From Pseudoips prasinana (taxonomy: Eukaryota; Arthropoda; Insecta; Lepidoptera; Nolidae), in the NCBI GenBank assembly GCA_951640165.1, contig OX621250.1, positions 12,673,501-12,737,500 of the forward strand: 64,000 bases of DNA, in the 5' to 3' direction. Positions 35,564 through 45,409 of this stretch are shown here, in pieces. Each line of letters starts with the position of its first letter. Within the stretch, counting starts at the first letter, position 1. Under the pieces are notes generated by a model. It saw nothing but the letters and a program-made list of their open reading frames with translations, was not told the DNA's origin and searched no databases. Both the position numbers and the translations under genes were made by a program.

Positions 35564-35569
35564 TGTGAT
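35564..35569 (+). promoter_or_regulatory. K box (microRNA target motif)
   Basis: TGTGAT followed by A is the K box, complementary to the seed of the miR-2/miR-13/miR-11 group and typical of E(spl) 3' UTRs. It lies 20 nt after the first poly(A) signal. Confidence 0.65.
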
Positions 35570-35854
35570 ATTAAGAGTAAATATTATTGTATAAGAAATG
35601 TTGCATCGAACATGATCAAGTTCGTATTGTTATTAAATATTTTTATCGTTGAAAAGAGGTCACATAATTGTGAACAAAACAAGAGAGTAAGTTAATAAAA
35701 AAATATTATCAATCTTATTTCTGCATTTCATTCCATAAATCACCCCTTAGAATTAACCATATAAGACTGTATACCTCAAGATATTTATAAATACCTATAT
35801 TCCAATGGAAAATTAAACATAATATGATGTTATCAGACAGTGACATATAATAAA

Positions 35855-36330
35855 GGGGTTAAGGGCGACACTCGCACACCCCGGCTGACCCCGAGCGCGT
35901 GCTGGTAACTTTCCTGTTTATCATACATTATATTATTCTTCTACATTTATACATGACTGATATCAACAAATACTATCCACTCGTGAAATGTTAAATAATT
36001 TATACGTCAGCTACTTCGCTACACATGTGAGGAACACTTGTTAACAAATTGTCTATTAAGGCGTCTGAAACGGTCAAGATAGAGGTAGTTAACATGAGAT
36101 TATAAGAAAAAAAGATGTAAGTGTGCTATAATAATGTATTTAATTAACTTTTGTGCAGCATCACTTGCACTTTCGCACATAGAATACATCAGATACACAA
36201 TAAGAACAAGTTAATTAATCAGCCCCGTATGAGTTCGACATAACACTAGTATGTATGTATACGAGCCGAGAACATCGTTAATATATACATTTTTTTTTAC
36301 ATATTCATCCCATTCGAAGTAACACGCCGT
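35855..36330. other. downstream spacer of E(spl)
   Basis: A short GC-rich patch at 35865-35905 (CACCCCGGCTGACCCCGAGC) interrupts AT-rich sequence. No gene or repeat is recognised. Confidence 0.4.
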
Positions 36331-36335
36331 AATAA

Positions 36336-36574
36336 TCTATATATATAAAAATCAATGCCACTTTTCGTTGTAATGTTATAACTCAACAACGCCTTTACCG
36401 ATTTGGCTAATTTTGGTCTTGAATTATTCGTGGAAGTCCAGGGAAGGTTTGTACGTAGAGAAAAATTTGCAAAAGTCTTGAATAAGTGTAAAATCAACAT
36501 CTTTCTATACTCCCATTTACAAACAATTTGTACTAATACTTAAAAGCGTAGCGAAGCACGTACCGGGCCGCTAG
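36336..36574 (+). mobile_element. non-autonomous Helitron, second family
   Basis: It begins TCTATATATATAAAAATCAA after a host A and ends GCACGTACCGGGCCGCTAG before a host T. The 5' TC, 3' CTAG and A/T insertion site fit a Helitron of 239 bp. The body (AACGCCTTTACCGATTTGGC, GTGGAAGTCCAGGGAAGGT) differs from the family at 7709. The 3' hairpin is short (CGGGCCG region). Confidence 0.65.
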
Positions 36575-36723
36575 TATTATCTATAAGTAAGATTAAGTTT
36601 TCCATGTTTTCTTAAAAACGAGCTAACGAAGTTCGCATTTAAAACAAATAAGCATATCCTAAAATATATAGCGAAAGATAGTTTTTAGCTAAGCTAACCC
36701 TAAGTATGTGCTACATACCTACA

Positions 36724-37010
36724 AGTGATTTTGGGATGTTTTCGGATAAAAAAATTCTCAGTATCAGCCCGAAGTCTGGGAGTTGGCGGTATTACACCCC
36801 GTGCCTCAGAGAGCACGTAGTCATGCCGGCCTTGTACCTGACCTCTCTCCGGTCGTGTCGCTAGTAGGCCCACTGGATCATGAGTGATGGAATAGAAAGT
36901 GCCCCTGTGTTTGTGCACATACTTGTGCACTATAATATGTCCTGTGCAGTTGGTTAATCTCCATTGAGACTGAGCGCTGTGGCCGAAATTCGGCTGGAAG
37001 GACATTATTA
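36724..37010 (+). repeat. SINE-A, head missing
   Basis: It starts AGTGATTTTGGGATG, runs through TCTCAGTATCAGCCCGAAGT, ACCTCTCTCCGGTCGTGTCG and TGGCCGAAATTCGGCTGGAA, and ends GGACATTATTA. The tRNA-like head is absent (5' truncation). Confidence 0.75.
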
Positions 37011-37012
37011 TG

Positions 37013-37880
37013 TGCGATTCTAGTTTTGTAATAATTTGGTAATATTTAATAGAGATTTCATTGCAAATTCATGTTGAGGAACAAAAGTTGTCTATGAGCC
37101 CATATAATTTTGTGATAACAAGATAAACTCGTTAGTTGACCGTTTTGTGCTTCTTAAGGAAAATGTATACACAACGCTGGCATACCAAACAATGTCAACT
37201 TACAAGGAAGAAATATTCGAAATGATTCAAGTAACGCCACCTAGTGATGATCTAAGGAAAATCAATATTCGTCTCACTACAGACATCTAACGGAACTCCT
37301 TTAAACTACTGACTTGTCGACTGTCTTTGAGAGCCCATGATGATGGTAATGGTTAAGATTGCAGTGAACTTTTTAGAAAAACTATTAGTTACTTTTCTAA
37401 AGTATCAAGTGGTAAGTAAATTCAATAAATCAGAAAGATATTTAGGAAAAAAAAAGCATTTGGTGTATCTGTAGTTTGGTTCCGGCGTCGTCTACATATA
37501 TTCCATGAATTATGGCCAGAAATTTTTACTTGGTCTTTTGGTTTCTATTAACAAAATACGTGGCATCATTTAACAATAATGTTTCAAGTCGAGAAATCTT
37601 GTTTTAGATATCATTACAATTCATAATACTTAATAAAACGGTGGTACTTAATAAAGCGGAAACTATATAGTTGGTTCAACTTTTATCTTGTAAGGGACAT
37701 CTATCAAAAAGCTTCTGAACTTATTAGAACTTTTAAGCACTGGGTGGTAATAGTAAAGAATAAGAGGAACTTTTTACAGAACTAGTGAGCTACCACAGTC
37801 TGACATAGAGATATTACTTAGAAATTATAGTCAACTTCTTCAATGTTCTCCATCGTTTGTAGGTAATTGAACTATTATTT
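37013..37880. other. AT-rich spacer, nothing recognised
   Basis: No gene, RNA or shared repeat is visible. Confidence 0.4.
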
Positions 37881-37881
37881 A

Positions 37882-38015
37882 TTAGCTCTGCCCAGCAATA
37901 TTACGCGCGGTCAACTTTATAAAGAATAGCCTGTATCTTATTCGGATATATAAGCTAGGTACAAAGTTTCATCAAAATATGTTCGGTAGTTTCTGCGTGA
38001 AAGAGCAACCATAAA
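37882..38015 (-). mobile_element. degenerate Helitron, short subfamily
   Basis: TAGCTCTGCCCAGCAATATT and TTCGGTAGTTTCTGCGTGAA follow the same order as 10941-11118. The terminal hairpin is damaged, so this is an old copy. Confidence 0.55.
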
Positions 38016-38017
38016 TC

Positions 38018-38500
38018 ATTTTTTTTTATGCTGAATGGGTTTGCGCTTGACCACGATCTCACCTGATGGTAAGTGAAGATGTGGTCGAAGATGGACCGCG
38101 CGTACCCATAAGATGCCTGTTCACTCTAGCCTTGAATAAACCCATGTTGTATGAGTCTGGAAACACGTCGTTCGGGAGGCTATTCCACTGCTTAGCCGTG
38201 CGTATGATAAAGGAGGAAGCAAAGCGCTTCGTACGGCAGAATGGGATGTCAACAACAAAGCGGTGAAAACCCTCCCGATGCCTAGTAGTCCGATGAAAAA
38301 AGGGGGAAGGAGGGATAAGTTCATGGAGGTCTTGAGCGCATTCTCCATGAAATAGCCTAGAGAAAACCGATAAGCTTGCAACCTGACGCCTATGATCCAA
38401 GCTTTGCAGCTTTTTATTTGATATAGGATGGAATATAGATATAGGATGGAATATAGAATGTTCAAGAAATGGTGTAAGTACTGAATTGTTCAAATCCCAA
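38018..38500 (-). pseudogene. Jockey/CR1-like LINE C-terminus with poly(A)
   Basis: The minus strand stays open from about 38493 to 38059. It gives [34 protein letters not shown] and [11 protein letters not shown], the usual last 60-80 residues of a Jockey/CR1-type reverse transcriptase ORF. A 3' UTR and a poly(A)-like run (on the minus strand, at 38022-38030) follow. It is 5'-truncated, so it is a dead copy, although the surviving frame is undamaged. A related 3' end is at 22235-22315. Confidence 0.7.
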
Positions 38501-39014
38501 TACCATTATCATTATTTCCATTTCACAATTGCAGTATTAGGTAATAAAAGTAGTTATTAAGTACTATTATTTTATCATCACAAGTAAACTTGCGGCCCTT
38601 CTGTAATTGCCACTCTACATGGACGACAGTGATCGCTAACCCCCAGCTGCCCCCTTTCAGCACTATCTGACAACAATAACACAAAGAACATTATTTTTAA
38701 TGAGATTTACAAATGAAGGTGGCAAAAATGTCGTCGTATCTTGTATTATTATAATATTTACATATTTACTGGATTCCATATCCCGGATCAATCCAGAGTT
38801 CGCTCACGTGTTAATCATATGTTTCTCGAGAATAATCTTTATTTGTTTGACATCTTCGTGCAGTGGCCGATAACAGTTCTGTGTTAAGAATGTCTTCCTA
38901 TTGCATCATTATTGTCTAGGCAAGAACGTAATGAGTAATATGGATTTACAAATAACAAACGATCGAATGTATTAATCCGCTTAAAAACACTCAATTGATA
39001 ACTGTATTACTATA

Positions 39015-39320
39015 CTAGCTGTGCCCCGCGGTTTTACCCGTGGGTGATAGCGTGATAATATGTAGCCTATATGTTGACCTCTTACTCTCTTCATACAAAA
39101 TTTGAAGTAAATCCATGCAGTACTTTTTGAGTTTAGCCCGGACATACATACGTAAAATACCTACATACAACAAACACAAAGACATACAACAAAAAGACAA
39201 TAATTCTAAAAACTATATTTTTGGCTTTGATATCGATTGCAAATAACGCCCCAAGTATCCTTTTTTAAAAATATTCAATGTACAGTTTTGACTTTCCTAC
39301 GATTTTATTATATGTATAGG
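39015..39320 (-). mobile_element. non-autonomous Helitron
   Basis: It belongs to the same family as 7709-8029, with CTAGCTGTGCCCCGCGGTTT at the left and TATTATATGTATAGG at the right. About 30 bp near the left hairpin are deleted, and a few bases are duplicated around 39155-39195. The outermost right base is G instead of A. Confidence 0.75.
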
Positions 39321-39685
39321 TACTAATAGGGGATCGGATACCTATTAAGAAACTGATCAAAATTAACCACAGTGGATATGTAGCCAGATAATAACAGATG
39401 TTAATTATCTTACTCAATATTTTTCCTCTACTCATCTAATAATTTAACTAAACCAGCTTCTCGAATATGACATAACTGTTGAAGGTGTACGAAAATTTTA
39501 AATTCTTCTGATTCCAGCAACGCGGCAACAGTTTCATTAGAAGATTGGAAAATAAAATCATTCAAGCCTAGTTCTGAGCCGATTGAAATACCTAAGCATG
39601 CATTTAAGATTTTTTTTCGAAGAATAGATGTTTACATTGAAATATGCTTTAGATAAATGCAAAAAATAATTATTAATAAACAGCT

Positions 39686-39728
39686 TTGTCAGCAAGTTCT
39701 TAGGCTACACCTAAGAACTTGCTGACAA
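39686..39728. repeat. perfect 19-bp hairpin, 5-nt loop
   Basis: TTGTCAGCAAGTTCTTAGG (39686-39704), CTACA, then the exact reverse complement (39710-39728). Confidence 0.9.
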
Positions 39729-39729
39729 C

Positions 39730-40765
39730 GCTAGGTGTTAGACCTCTCATGATTCAAAGCTTAGCTTTTTATCGTTGTTTTATCAATGTTCTCTCCAAAT
39801 CTCCAAGGCACGGAAGTATAATACTACCACATCCCCGCTCTTAATAGGTATTTTACTTGCCAAAAAAAGCATATTCAATTAGATAATCACTCTTTCTCTC
39901 CTTTCTTCCGTATAATGATCACTAAAAGTTGCAATAATTATCCCTTTATTTTAACTTCGCTGCTAAAATTCAGACTGAATCAGTCCTAGCAGAACATGGC
40001 GAACCATACTTACTGCATACGGCGGCGTCATTTTTATGGACATAAGAAGAGCGTTTCGCGAAACGCATGTCGCCTGCGCTGTGAAAAAGTAACATGAGTG
40101 TATTATGATGAAATTGCGTTTGCTGCGAGAAATATTTAAGACGATTCTTGTAACAATTATAGATTGAAAGTCCAGGCCTTGCAAAATGTGGTTGAGATTT
40201 CATATAAAATGTTTAACCGATTTCTTGAGCATACATACATAGCTCTTGTATTGAGTAAAGAGAGAGGCAAAGTGTTGCATACGATGCAATAGTCATAAAT
40301 TCAATATCCGGACCAGTACAGTGTGGATAGACTTTCTTATATGAAGCTCTCCTGATAACCTCAACAATGTTTAAAGAAATATGCTGAATCATACCCCTGA
40401 CTTTGGTCTTTATCGTATTTTGATAAGAGACGTGCACGCCTAAAGGCTTAATTAGTTATAATTTTACATAGCCAAAGAATATTTTATTCTACTAGAGATA
40501 ATAAAAGTATGTACGTAGACATATATAAACTCGTATATAGGTTCATTATTGCATAACAGCGTGGCTTATGGATGCCCACGGCACACGTAGCTGTGTATGG
40601 GCTTATCAGTAATTATCAAATTTAGCATTTTAGATAGGGCACCACACTATCGACTCTGTTATCGGTAATCAACAAATTTAGCACGTTTAAAATAGGGCAA
40701 AAGGAGCTGATATGGAATGAAAAGGCGCGGTCTAATTTGGTCTAAGTTACCATTCCCAAATAGAC
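39730..40765. other. AT-rich spacer, nothing recognised
   Basis: Short open frames at 39963-40203 and 40213-40437 (minus) lack known motifs. No repeat was identified. Confidence 0.4.
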
Positions 40766-40769
40766 AGCT

Positions 40770-40925
40770 TGCGTTAAGACGTTGGTAATAAGCTGTTTTG
40801 TCCATTAAATAATCAGAAGTTTTGTAGTAAGCCCTGCTACTCAATTTGGCTTTTATAATCCTTTTAAAGTTATTCGTAGACATTTCTCGCATATTACTGG
40901 AAAATTTGTTATAGAATCTTATACT
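40770..40925 (-). pseudogene. CR1/Jockey-like LINE C-terminal fragment
   Basis: The minus-strand translation contains REMSTNNFKRIIKAKL and SRAYYKTSDYLMDKTA, nearly the same as the LINE end at 1007-1194. Both ends are lost. It lies directly before the RTE element. Confidence 0.65.
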
Positions 40926-40957
40926 TCGTTGCGGAATCCAATTAGGTTAAAGCAATT

Positions 40958-41251
40958 GTGAGCCCCGATGGTAAAACTAAAAATGAGATAAACTTTATAC
41001 CGTCGATGAGACGACAGATGTTCAATGATGTCTCCGTGATCAATGCGGTTAAAACCGGGAGCGATCACAGACTGGTCAGAGGCTCATTGAACCTTAATGT
41101 CAAACTCCAGAGGTCCCGACTGATAAAGTCTACGCTCCGACCTTTACCTATCCACGTCCAAAACCTCAAACCATTTCAGCTCGAACTGCAAAACCGTTTC
41201 GAATGCCTAACAGACTGCGAGGAAGTGGACTCATACTATGATAGGCACTGA
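40958..41251 (+). pseudogene. RTE endonuclease C-terminal fragment
   Basis: About 97 codons contain GSDHRLVRGSLNLNVKLQR. SDHR is the conserved last catalytic motif of apurinic-type LINE endonucleases. Upstream catalytic motifs are missing. The frame is lost at the end of this piece and continues in another frame, with KISDFTPQLIQERRKMV-like linker sequence. Confidence 0.75.
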
Positions 41252-41492
41252 AGCTGTCCATACGGCTGGGTCAAGGTCTTCAAGGCCCGTCGTACAAACG
41301 GAACTAAAAAGATCTCTGACTTTACCCCGCAACTTATACAAGAAAGACGGAAAATGGTTGTGACATCCTCAGACGATGCTACCAGATATCGGCAGCTCAA
41401 CAGACAGATCGCAAAGTCTTTGACTCGTGACACGCGTCAATTTACAAACAAGGCTCTAAAGTATTCGCCAGAGATCTGTCTGTTGGACAGAG

Positions 41493-41555
41493 CCAACTTT
41501 ACCAACTGACGAAGCTGAAGACTGAGTCTTCAGCTTCGTCAGTTGGTAAAGTTGG
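41493..41555. repeat. perfect 63-bp palindrome, 1-nt spacer, inside RTE
   Basis: A 31-bp arm (41493-41523, containing CTTTACCAACTGACGAAGCT) is followed by G and its exact reverse complement (41525-41555). In the RTE one arm is native sequence (LTKLKTE-like coding). The other is an inverted copy inserted beside it, breaking the frame. Confidence 0.95.
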
Positions 41556-41865
41556 GATGGTAAAATCGTCACGTTTAAACCTGAGTTGCTGGTAGAGATC
41601 GAGAAGTTCTACGGGCAGTTATATACGACAACACAGCCACCTGTCAAAAGTCATGCCTCAGATCCCAGAGCACGACTAACCCGACATTACACCGAAGACA
41701 TCCCGGACGTCTGCCTGTTCAAGATTAGAATGGCTCTTAGACAACTTAAGAGCAGAGTTTACAGCAGATCTTCTGAAGGCGAGTGGTACACCAATCTTAC
41801 GGGCCCTTCATAAGTTATTTAACTCCGTCATACTAGATGGTCAAACGCCACAAGCATGGCAAAGA

Positions 41866-41876
41866 AGTGTGGTGGT
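41866..41876. repeat. target site duplication, left copy
   Basis: AGTGTGGTGGT here and again at 42722-42732 flank the nested RTE. Both belong to the coding sequence of the older RTE. Confidence 0.88.
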
Positions 41877-42018
41877 CAAAAATCAAAATCAAAATAGCCT
41901 TTATAACTGATAATAATTACATCAATTTCGTTACAACTTATTATACATAGATTTATAGCATACCTATTCTAATACTCTTCTCTTTCACTTTTAATAGTTA
42001 ATTTTTAGTCTAATAGTT

Positions 42019-42372
42019 CTAATCTTCGACATCGGTAACAGTATTATCAGTTTGCCTTTTGGCATAGGCCTCCCCTAGAATTTTCCACATATTCCTATCC
42101 GCAGCTTTTCTTTGCCATGTTGTTCCAGCTACCTTTCTGATATCGTCCTCCCATCTTATTTTTTGCCGCCCTTTCCTTCTTTGGCCGTCTCGAGGGTACC
42201 ATTCAGTGACTTCTTTTGTCCATTTTTCCTTTTTGTTTCGTATCATATGACCTACCCAGTACCATTTAAGCTTTTTCACAGTGTAAACTACGTCGGTGAC
42301 TTTTGTTTTGCTTCTTATATTTTTAAGTTTAATTTTATCTCTTAACTTGAGGTTTAGAATGCTTCTCTCCAT
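42019..42372 (-). pseudogene. nested RTE C-terminal domain
   Basis: An open frame of 117 codons includes KKLKWYWVGHMIRNKKEKWT, GRQKIRWEDDIRKVAGTTW and KILGEAYAKRQTD, the standard end of RTE proteins. It stays undamaged to the stop codon, so this copy is young. Compared with the family, about 50 codons between this piece and the next one upstream are missing. Confidence 0.8.
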
Positions 42373-42418
42373 TTTATTTTGATATACTCTGAGTGCTCCA
42401 GTCTGTTTGCTAGTAAGA

Positions 42419-42700
42419 CTACACTATAGTCTTATCTTCAAGAGGTATGTGTGGGTTCTTCATTACTTCCTTTAGGGACCAGAATCTTTTCCAAGCTTTA
42501 TTTATTCTGATGTTTATTTCTTTCTGCATCTGATTTTCCGGTGCAATAATTTGTCCTAAATATGTGTATTCATCAACATATTCTATTTGATTAGAGTCTA
42601 ACAAAATAGGTCTTTTTGTATGGTTTGTCATTAGTTTTGTTTTGTCTAGATTCATAGTCAGGCCAACTCTTTTACTTTCTCTCTCTAATTCCTTTAACAT
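42419..42700 (-). pseudogene. nested RTE reverse transcriptase thumb fragment
   Basis: It contains GLTMNLDKTKLMTN, YVDEYTYLGQIIAPENQMQ and EINIRINKAWKRFWSLKEV, the segment after the YADD/FADD motif in RTE reverse transcriptases. It is truncated at 42721 before the catalytic motif. Confidence 0.8.
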
Positions 42701-42978
42701 TGTTTTTAAGCCTTTTGCGGTAGTGTGGTGGTACTCTTCTTCATAAAAGGCGACAAAACTCTATTGAAGAATTATAGACCCATCACACTGCTGAGCCATG
42801 TTTACGAGTTGTTTTCGAGCGTCGTTACGAACCGACTCACGCGTAGGTTTGAAGACTTCCAGCCCCACGAATAAGCCGGTTTCCAAAAAGGCTTTAGCAC
42901 CATAGACCACATACATAGCGGCAAGTTATACAGAATACAGAAGAGTACCAGCATAACAAGCCACTGTGCTTAGCGTGT

Positions 42979-43491
42979 GTGGACTATGAGAAAGCCCCTA
43001 ATTCTATCGAAACATGGCCCGTGCTGAGGTTTCTTATAAAGTGCCAAATCGAGTACCGGTATATCGAGGTGATCAAGTTTTTGTATGAAAACGCCACTAT
43101 GTCAGTGCGACTCCAGTGCCAGAACTCGAAACCTATCCACTTGCAGCGAGGCGTGAGACAGGGAGATATTATATCTCCGAAACTGTTCACCGCTGCATTG
43201 GAAGATGTCTTCAAGCTTCTGGACCTGAAAGGCTTTGGCATCAATGTCAATGGCGAGTCCATCACTCACCTTCGATTTGCCGATGATATTGTAGTCGCCA
43301 CTGAGACCATGGAAAACCTCAGTACAATGCTCGATGACTTCAGCAGAGTTTCTCAACAAGCGGGTCTGAAAATTAATATGGATAATCATGTCAAACGTCC
43401 ATGTTGCACCCACTCAATTGAAGTTTGGGGACTCTGCACTCGAAGTTGTAGAGAACTATATTTACCTAGGAAAGACCATCCAACTAGTTAG
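42979..43491 (+). pseudogene. RTE reverse transcriptase core
   Basis: The frame contains QRGVRQGDIISPKLFTAALE at about residues 56-75 and the catalytic FADDIV at about 100-105. THLRFADDIVVATE is typical of the RTE clade. Upstream, at 42733-42900, KNYRPITLLSHVYELFSSVV supplies the earlier fingers motif in a broken frame, with a stop where a glutamine is usual. The native frame ends near 43390 (LKINMD) and continues by frameshift into NVHVAPTQLKFGDSALEVV. Confidence 0.85.
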
Positions 43492-43830
43492 GTCCAACTT
43501 CGAGAAGGAGGTCAATCGTAGAATCCAACTCGGCTGGGCAGCGTTTGGGAAGATACGTAACATCTTCTCGTCCAAAATACCGCAGTGTCTCAAGTCGGAA
43601 GTCTTCGACCAGTGATGACTTCCGGAGCAGAGACGTGGTCGCTCACTATCGGCCTTATTAGAAGGCTCAATGTCACCCATACAGCAATGGAGAGGGCTAT
43701 GCTCGGAGTTTCCCTGCAGGATCGAATCAAAAATGTCGAAATCCGCAGGCGAACCAAAGTCACCGACACAGCTCGAAGAATTGCAAAACTGTGGTGTGGC
43801 AGTGAGCGGGGCACATAGCTCAGAGAACCG
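43388..43830 (+). pseudogene. RTE C-terminal part, frameshifted
   Basis: Two overlapping frames supply VVENYIYLGKTIQLVRSNFE, RRIQLGWAAFGKIRNIF and then TSGAETWSLTIGLIRRLNVT, RAMLGVSLQDRIKNVEIRRR, the order expected after the RT core. A frameshift near 43600 separates them. Confidence 0.75.
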
Positions 43831-43926
43831 ACGGACGTTGGAGCAGAAAGGTTCTCGAGTGGCGACCACGAACCGAAAGACGCAGCGTGGGCAGGCCCCC
43901 ACTTGCACTATTGCACATCCAGCAGT

Positions 43927-43997
43927 TTCCAGCAACCCGCACAAGATCATCGGTGTCCCTACAAGATGGATCGATTATCTTGTGCGGGTTGCTGGAA
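43927..43997. repeat. 21-bp inverted repeat inside RTE 3' region
   Basis: TTCCAGCAACCCGCACAAGA T (43927-43947) is the exact reverse complement of 43977-43997. Comparison with 23806-23965 shows that the right arm is the native RTE sequence and the left arm is an extra inverted copy. Confidence 0.85.
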
Positions 43998-44413
43998 TCT
44001 TGTGCGAATAGCGCAAGACGGGCAATTGTGGAGATCTTCAGGGGATGCCTTTGCCCAGCAGTGAACGTCTTTCGGCTGATATGATGATGATGAATTCCCC
44101 GGGACATCAATAGCATATGTGTAGCGGTGTAGAAATCTATAAACGTAACTTTGTCCGACCTCATTTCCTACACCAGAATAGTTTTACCGTCGCCCCTATC
44201 AAAATCACACTTCGATTATTTTTTTACTATGAAATTGTTACCAACATTCAGATTTAAAGGTTTTAGAGGCATATAAGCTAAACTTAAGTTAGAGTTTAAT
44301 TTGATATGAGTATTTCTTTATCAGTTCCAAACGTATTCCATATGAAGTTTATGCGTATGTGTACTTTGACTTCAAGTCCGGTATTGGCAAAAGATACATG
44401 TTTTCAAAAATAG

Positions 44414-44578
44414 ATAGCTGTGCCCCGCGGTTTTACCCGCGTTAAACTTTATAAATTAGAGCCTATATATATGCTATATTACTACAAAGTTCATCAAAAT
44501 TCGTCCGGTAGTTTTTACGTGAAAGAGTTACAAACATACACACACTCACAAACTTTCGCCTTTATAATATTACTGTGA
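44414..44578 (-). mobile_element. non-autonomous Helitron, short subfamily
   Basis: The minus strand starts TCACAGTAATATTATAAAGG after A, passes TCTTTCACGTAAAAACTACC, and ends with the GCGGGTAAAACCGCGG hairpin and GGGGCACAGCTAT. The last base of CTAG is changed. Confidence 0.75.
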
Positions 44579-44702
44579 TATTCGACATAACTTAAAGAGA
44601 TTTTAATAAAAATTATGGCAATTTTTCGTAATTGTTTATTACAAAACATCATCCCTTGGTTACAAAAATGGAGCATATGTACGAATGTACATAAGCACAT
44701 AG

Positions 44703-44739
44703 GGGTTTGGACGTAAAGTACACCTTTACGTCCAAACCC
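44703..44739. repeat. perfect 16-bp hairpin, 5-nt loop
   Basis: GGGTTTGGACGTAAAG (44703-44718), TACAC, then the exact reverse complement (44724-44739). Confidence 0.9.
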
Positions 44740-44804
44740 TTACCCAACTTAATTAGTTAGGACCTCTGGAGTTTAACGTTTCGGTTTCCTAAAGAAAGAA
44801 TATA

Positions 44805-45060
44805 TAATAATAATAATAATATCTGGGGACAATGTCACACAGATCATCCTAGCCCCAAACTAAGCAAAGCTTGTACTATGGGTACCAGGCGACGATATAC
44901 ATACTTATATAGATAGATAAATACATATATACATAGAAAACATCCATGACTCAGAAACAAATATTCGTGCTCATCACACAAATATTTGCACTTACCGGAA
45001 TTCGAACCCAGGACCACCAGCTTCGTAGGCAGGAGCACTACCAACTAGGCTATGGTGACC
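44805..45060 (-). repeat. SINE-B (tRNA-derived), full copy with (ATT)n tail
   Basis: It is nearly identical to 33573-33812. The plus strand starts with a TAATAATAATAATAAT run (the reversed tail) and ends with the reversed B box GGAATTCGAACCCAGG and reversed A box CCAACTAGGCTATGGTGACC. Confidence 0.85.
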
Positions 45061-45062
45061 GT

Positions 45063-45254
45063 ATTATACACAGTCCCTTTTTCTTCATGGAGTCGGTCCT
45101 GTGCACAGATATCTGCTCTGAGGTCCTGGGGCTTCCAATTCTAAATTATCCCAGAAGAATTTATTATACACCGTCCCTTTTTCTTCATGGAGTCGGTCCT
45201 GGGCACAGATATCTGCTCTGAGGTCCTGGGGCTTCCAATTCTAAATTATCCCAG
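45063..45254. repeat. 100-bp tandem duplication (two copies)
   Basis: TTCTTCATGGAGTCGGTCCT begins at 45081 and again at 45181. The copies are almost identical through CTAAATTATCCCAG (one G/T difference in GTGCACAG versus GGGCACAG). The first copy starts immediately after the SINE-B head. Origin unknown. Confidence 0.85.
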
Positions 45255-45409
45255 TTTCAACATATGGTTTGCCTAGCTTCACGCTGAAAGGATAACCACC
45301 ATGAAAGGATTATCTTCTCTGCAGTCTATAGTGTACAAGTGTTGAAGGTGGCCAGGGCTAGGGTTTGTCAGTGTTGATATCGTTCCGTTACCAATCCTCG
45401 GAATATCAG

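Larger units (their letters stand above)
35333..35715 (+). other. 3' UTR of E(spl) gene
   Basis: The GC-rich beginning turns AT-rich after about 35440. Candidate poly(A) signals AATAAA lie at 35539-35544, 35694-35699 and 35849-35854. A Brd box (35533) and K box (35564) are present; no GY box (GTCTTCC) was found. The end of the transcript cannot be fixed from sequence alone. Confidence 0.6.
41877..42721 (-). mobile_element. nested RTE-type LINE, 5'-truncated
   Basis: The element is inserted in reverse into the older RTE, flanked by an 11-bp duplication AGTGTGGTGGT. On the minus strand it begins in the reverse transcriptase thumb region and ends with a C-terminal domain, a stop near 42019, a short 3' UTR and a TTTTGATTTTGATTTTTGA tail at 41877-41895. 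A 5' truncation with a simple tail and a target duplication shows insertion by target-primed reverse transcription. Confidence 0.85.
40935..44097 (+). mobile_element. RTE-type LINE, broken, split by a second RTE
   Basis: Pieces of one RTE ORF lie in order on the plus strand: end of the endonuclease (40958-41251), linker (about 41260-41815), reverse transcriptase (42733-43400) and C-terminal region (43400-44060). A tail of GATGATGATGA ends at about 44093. The 845 bp at 41877-42721 belongs to a younger element; joining 41876 to 42733 restores continuity of the RT reading. Frameshifts and stops (for example near 41251, 42870 and 43390) make it inactive. The 5' end is truncated before the catalytic part of the endonuclease. 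Confidence 0.8.
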
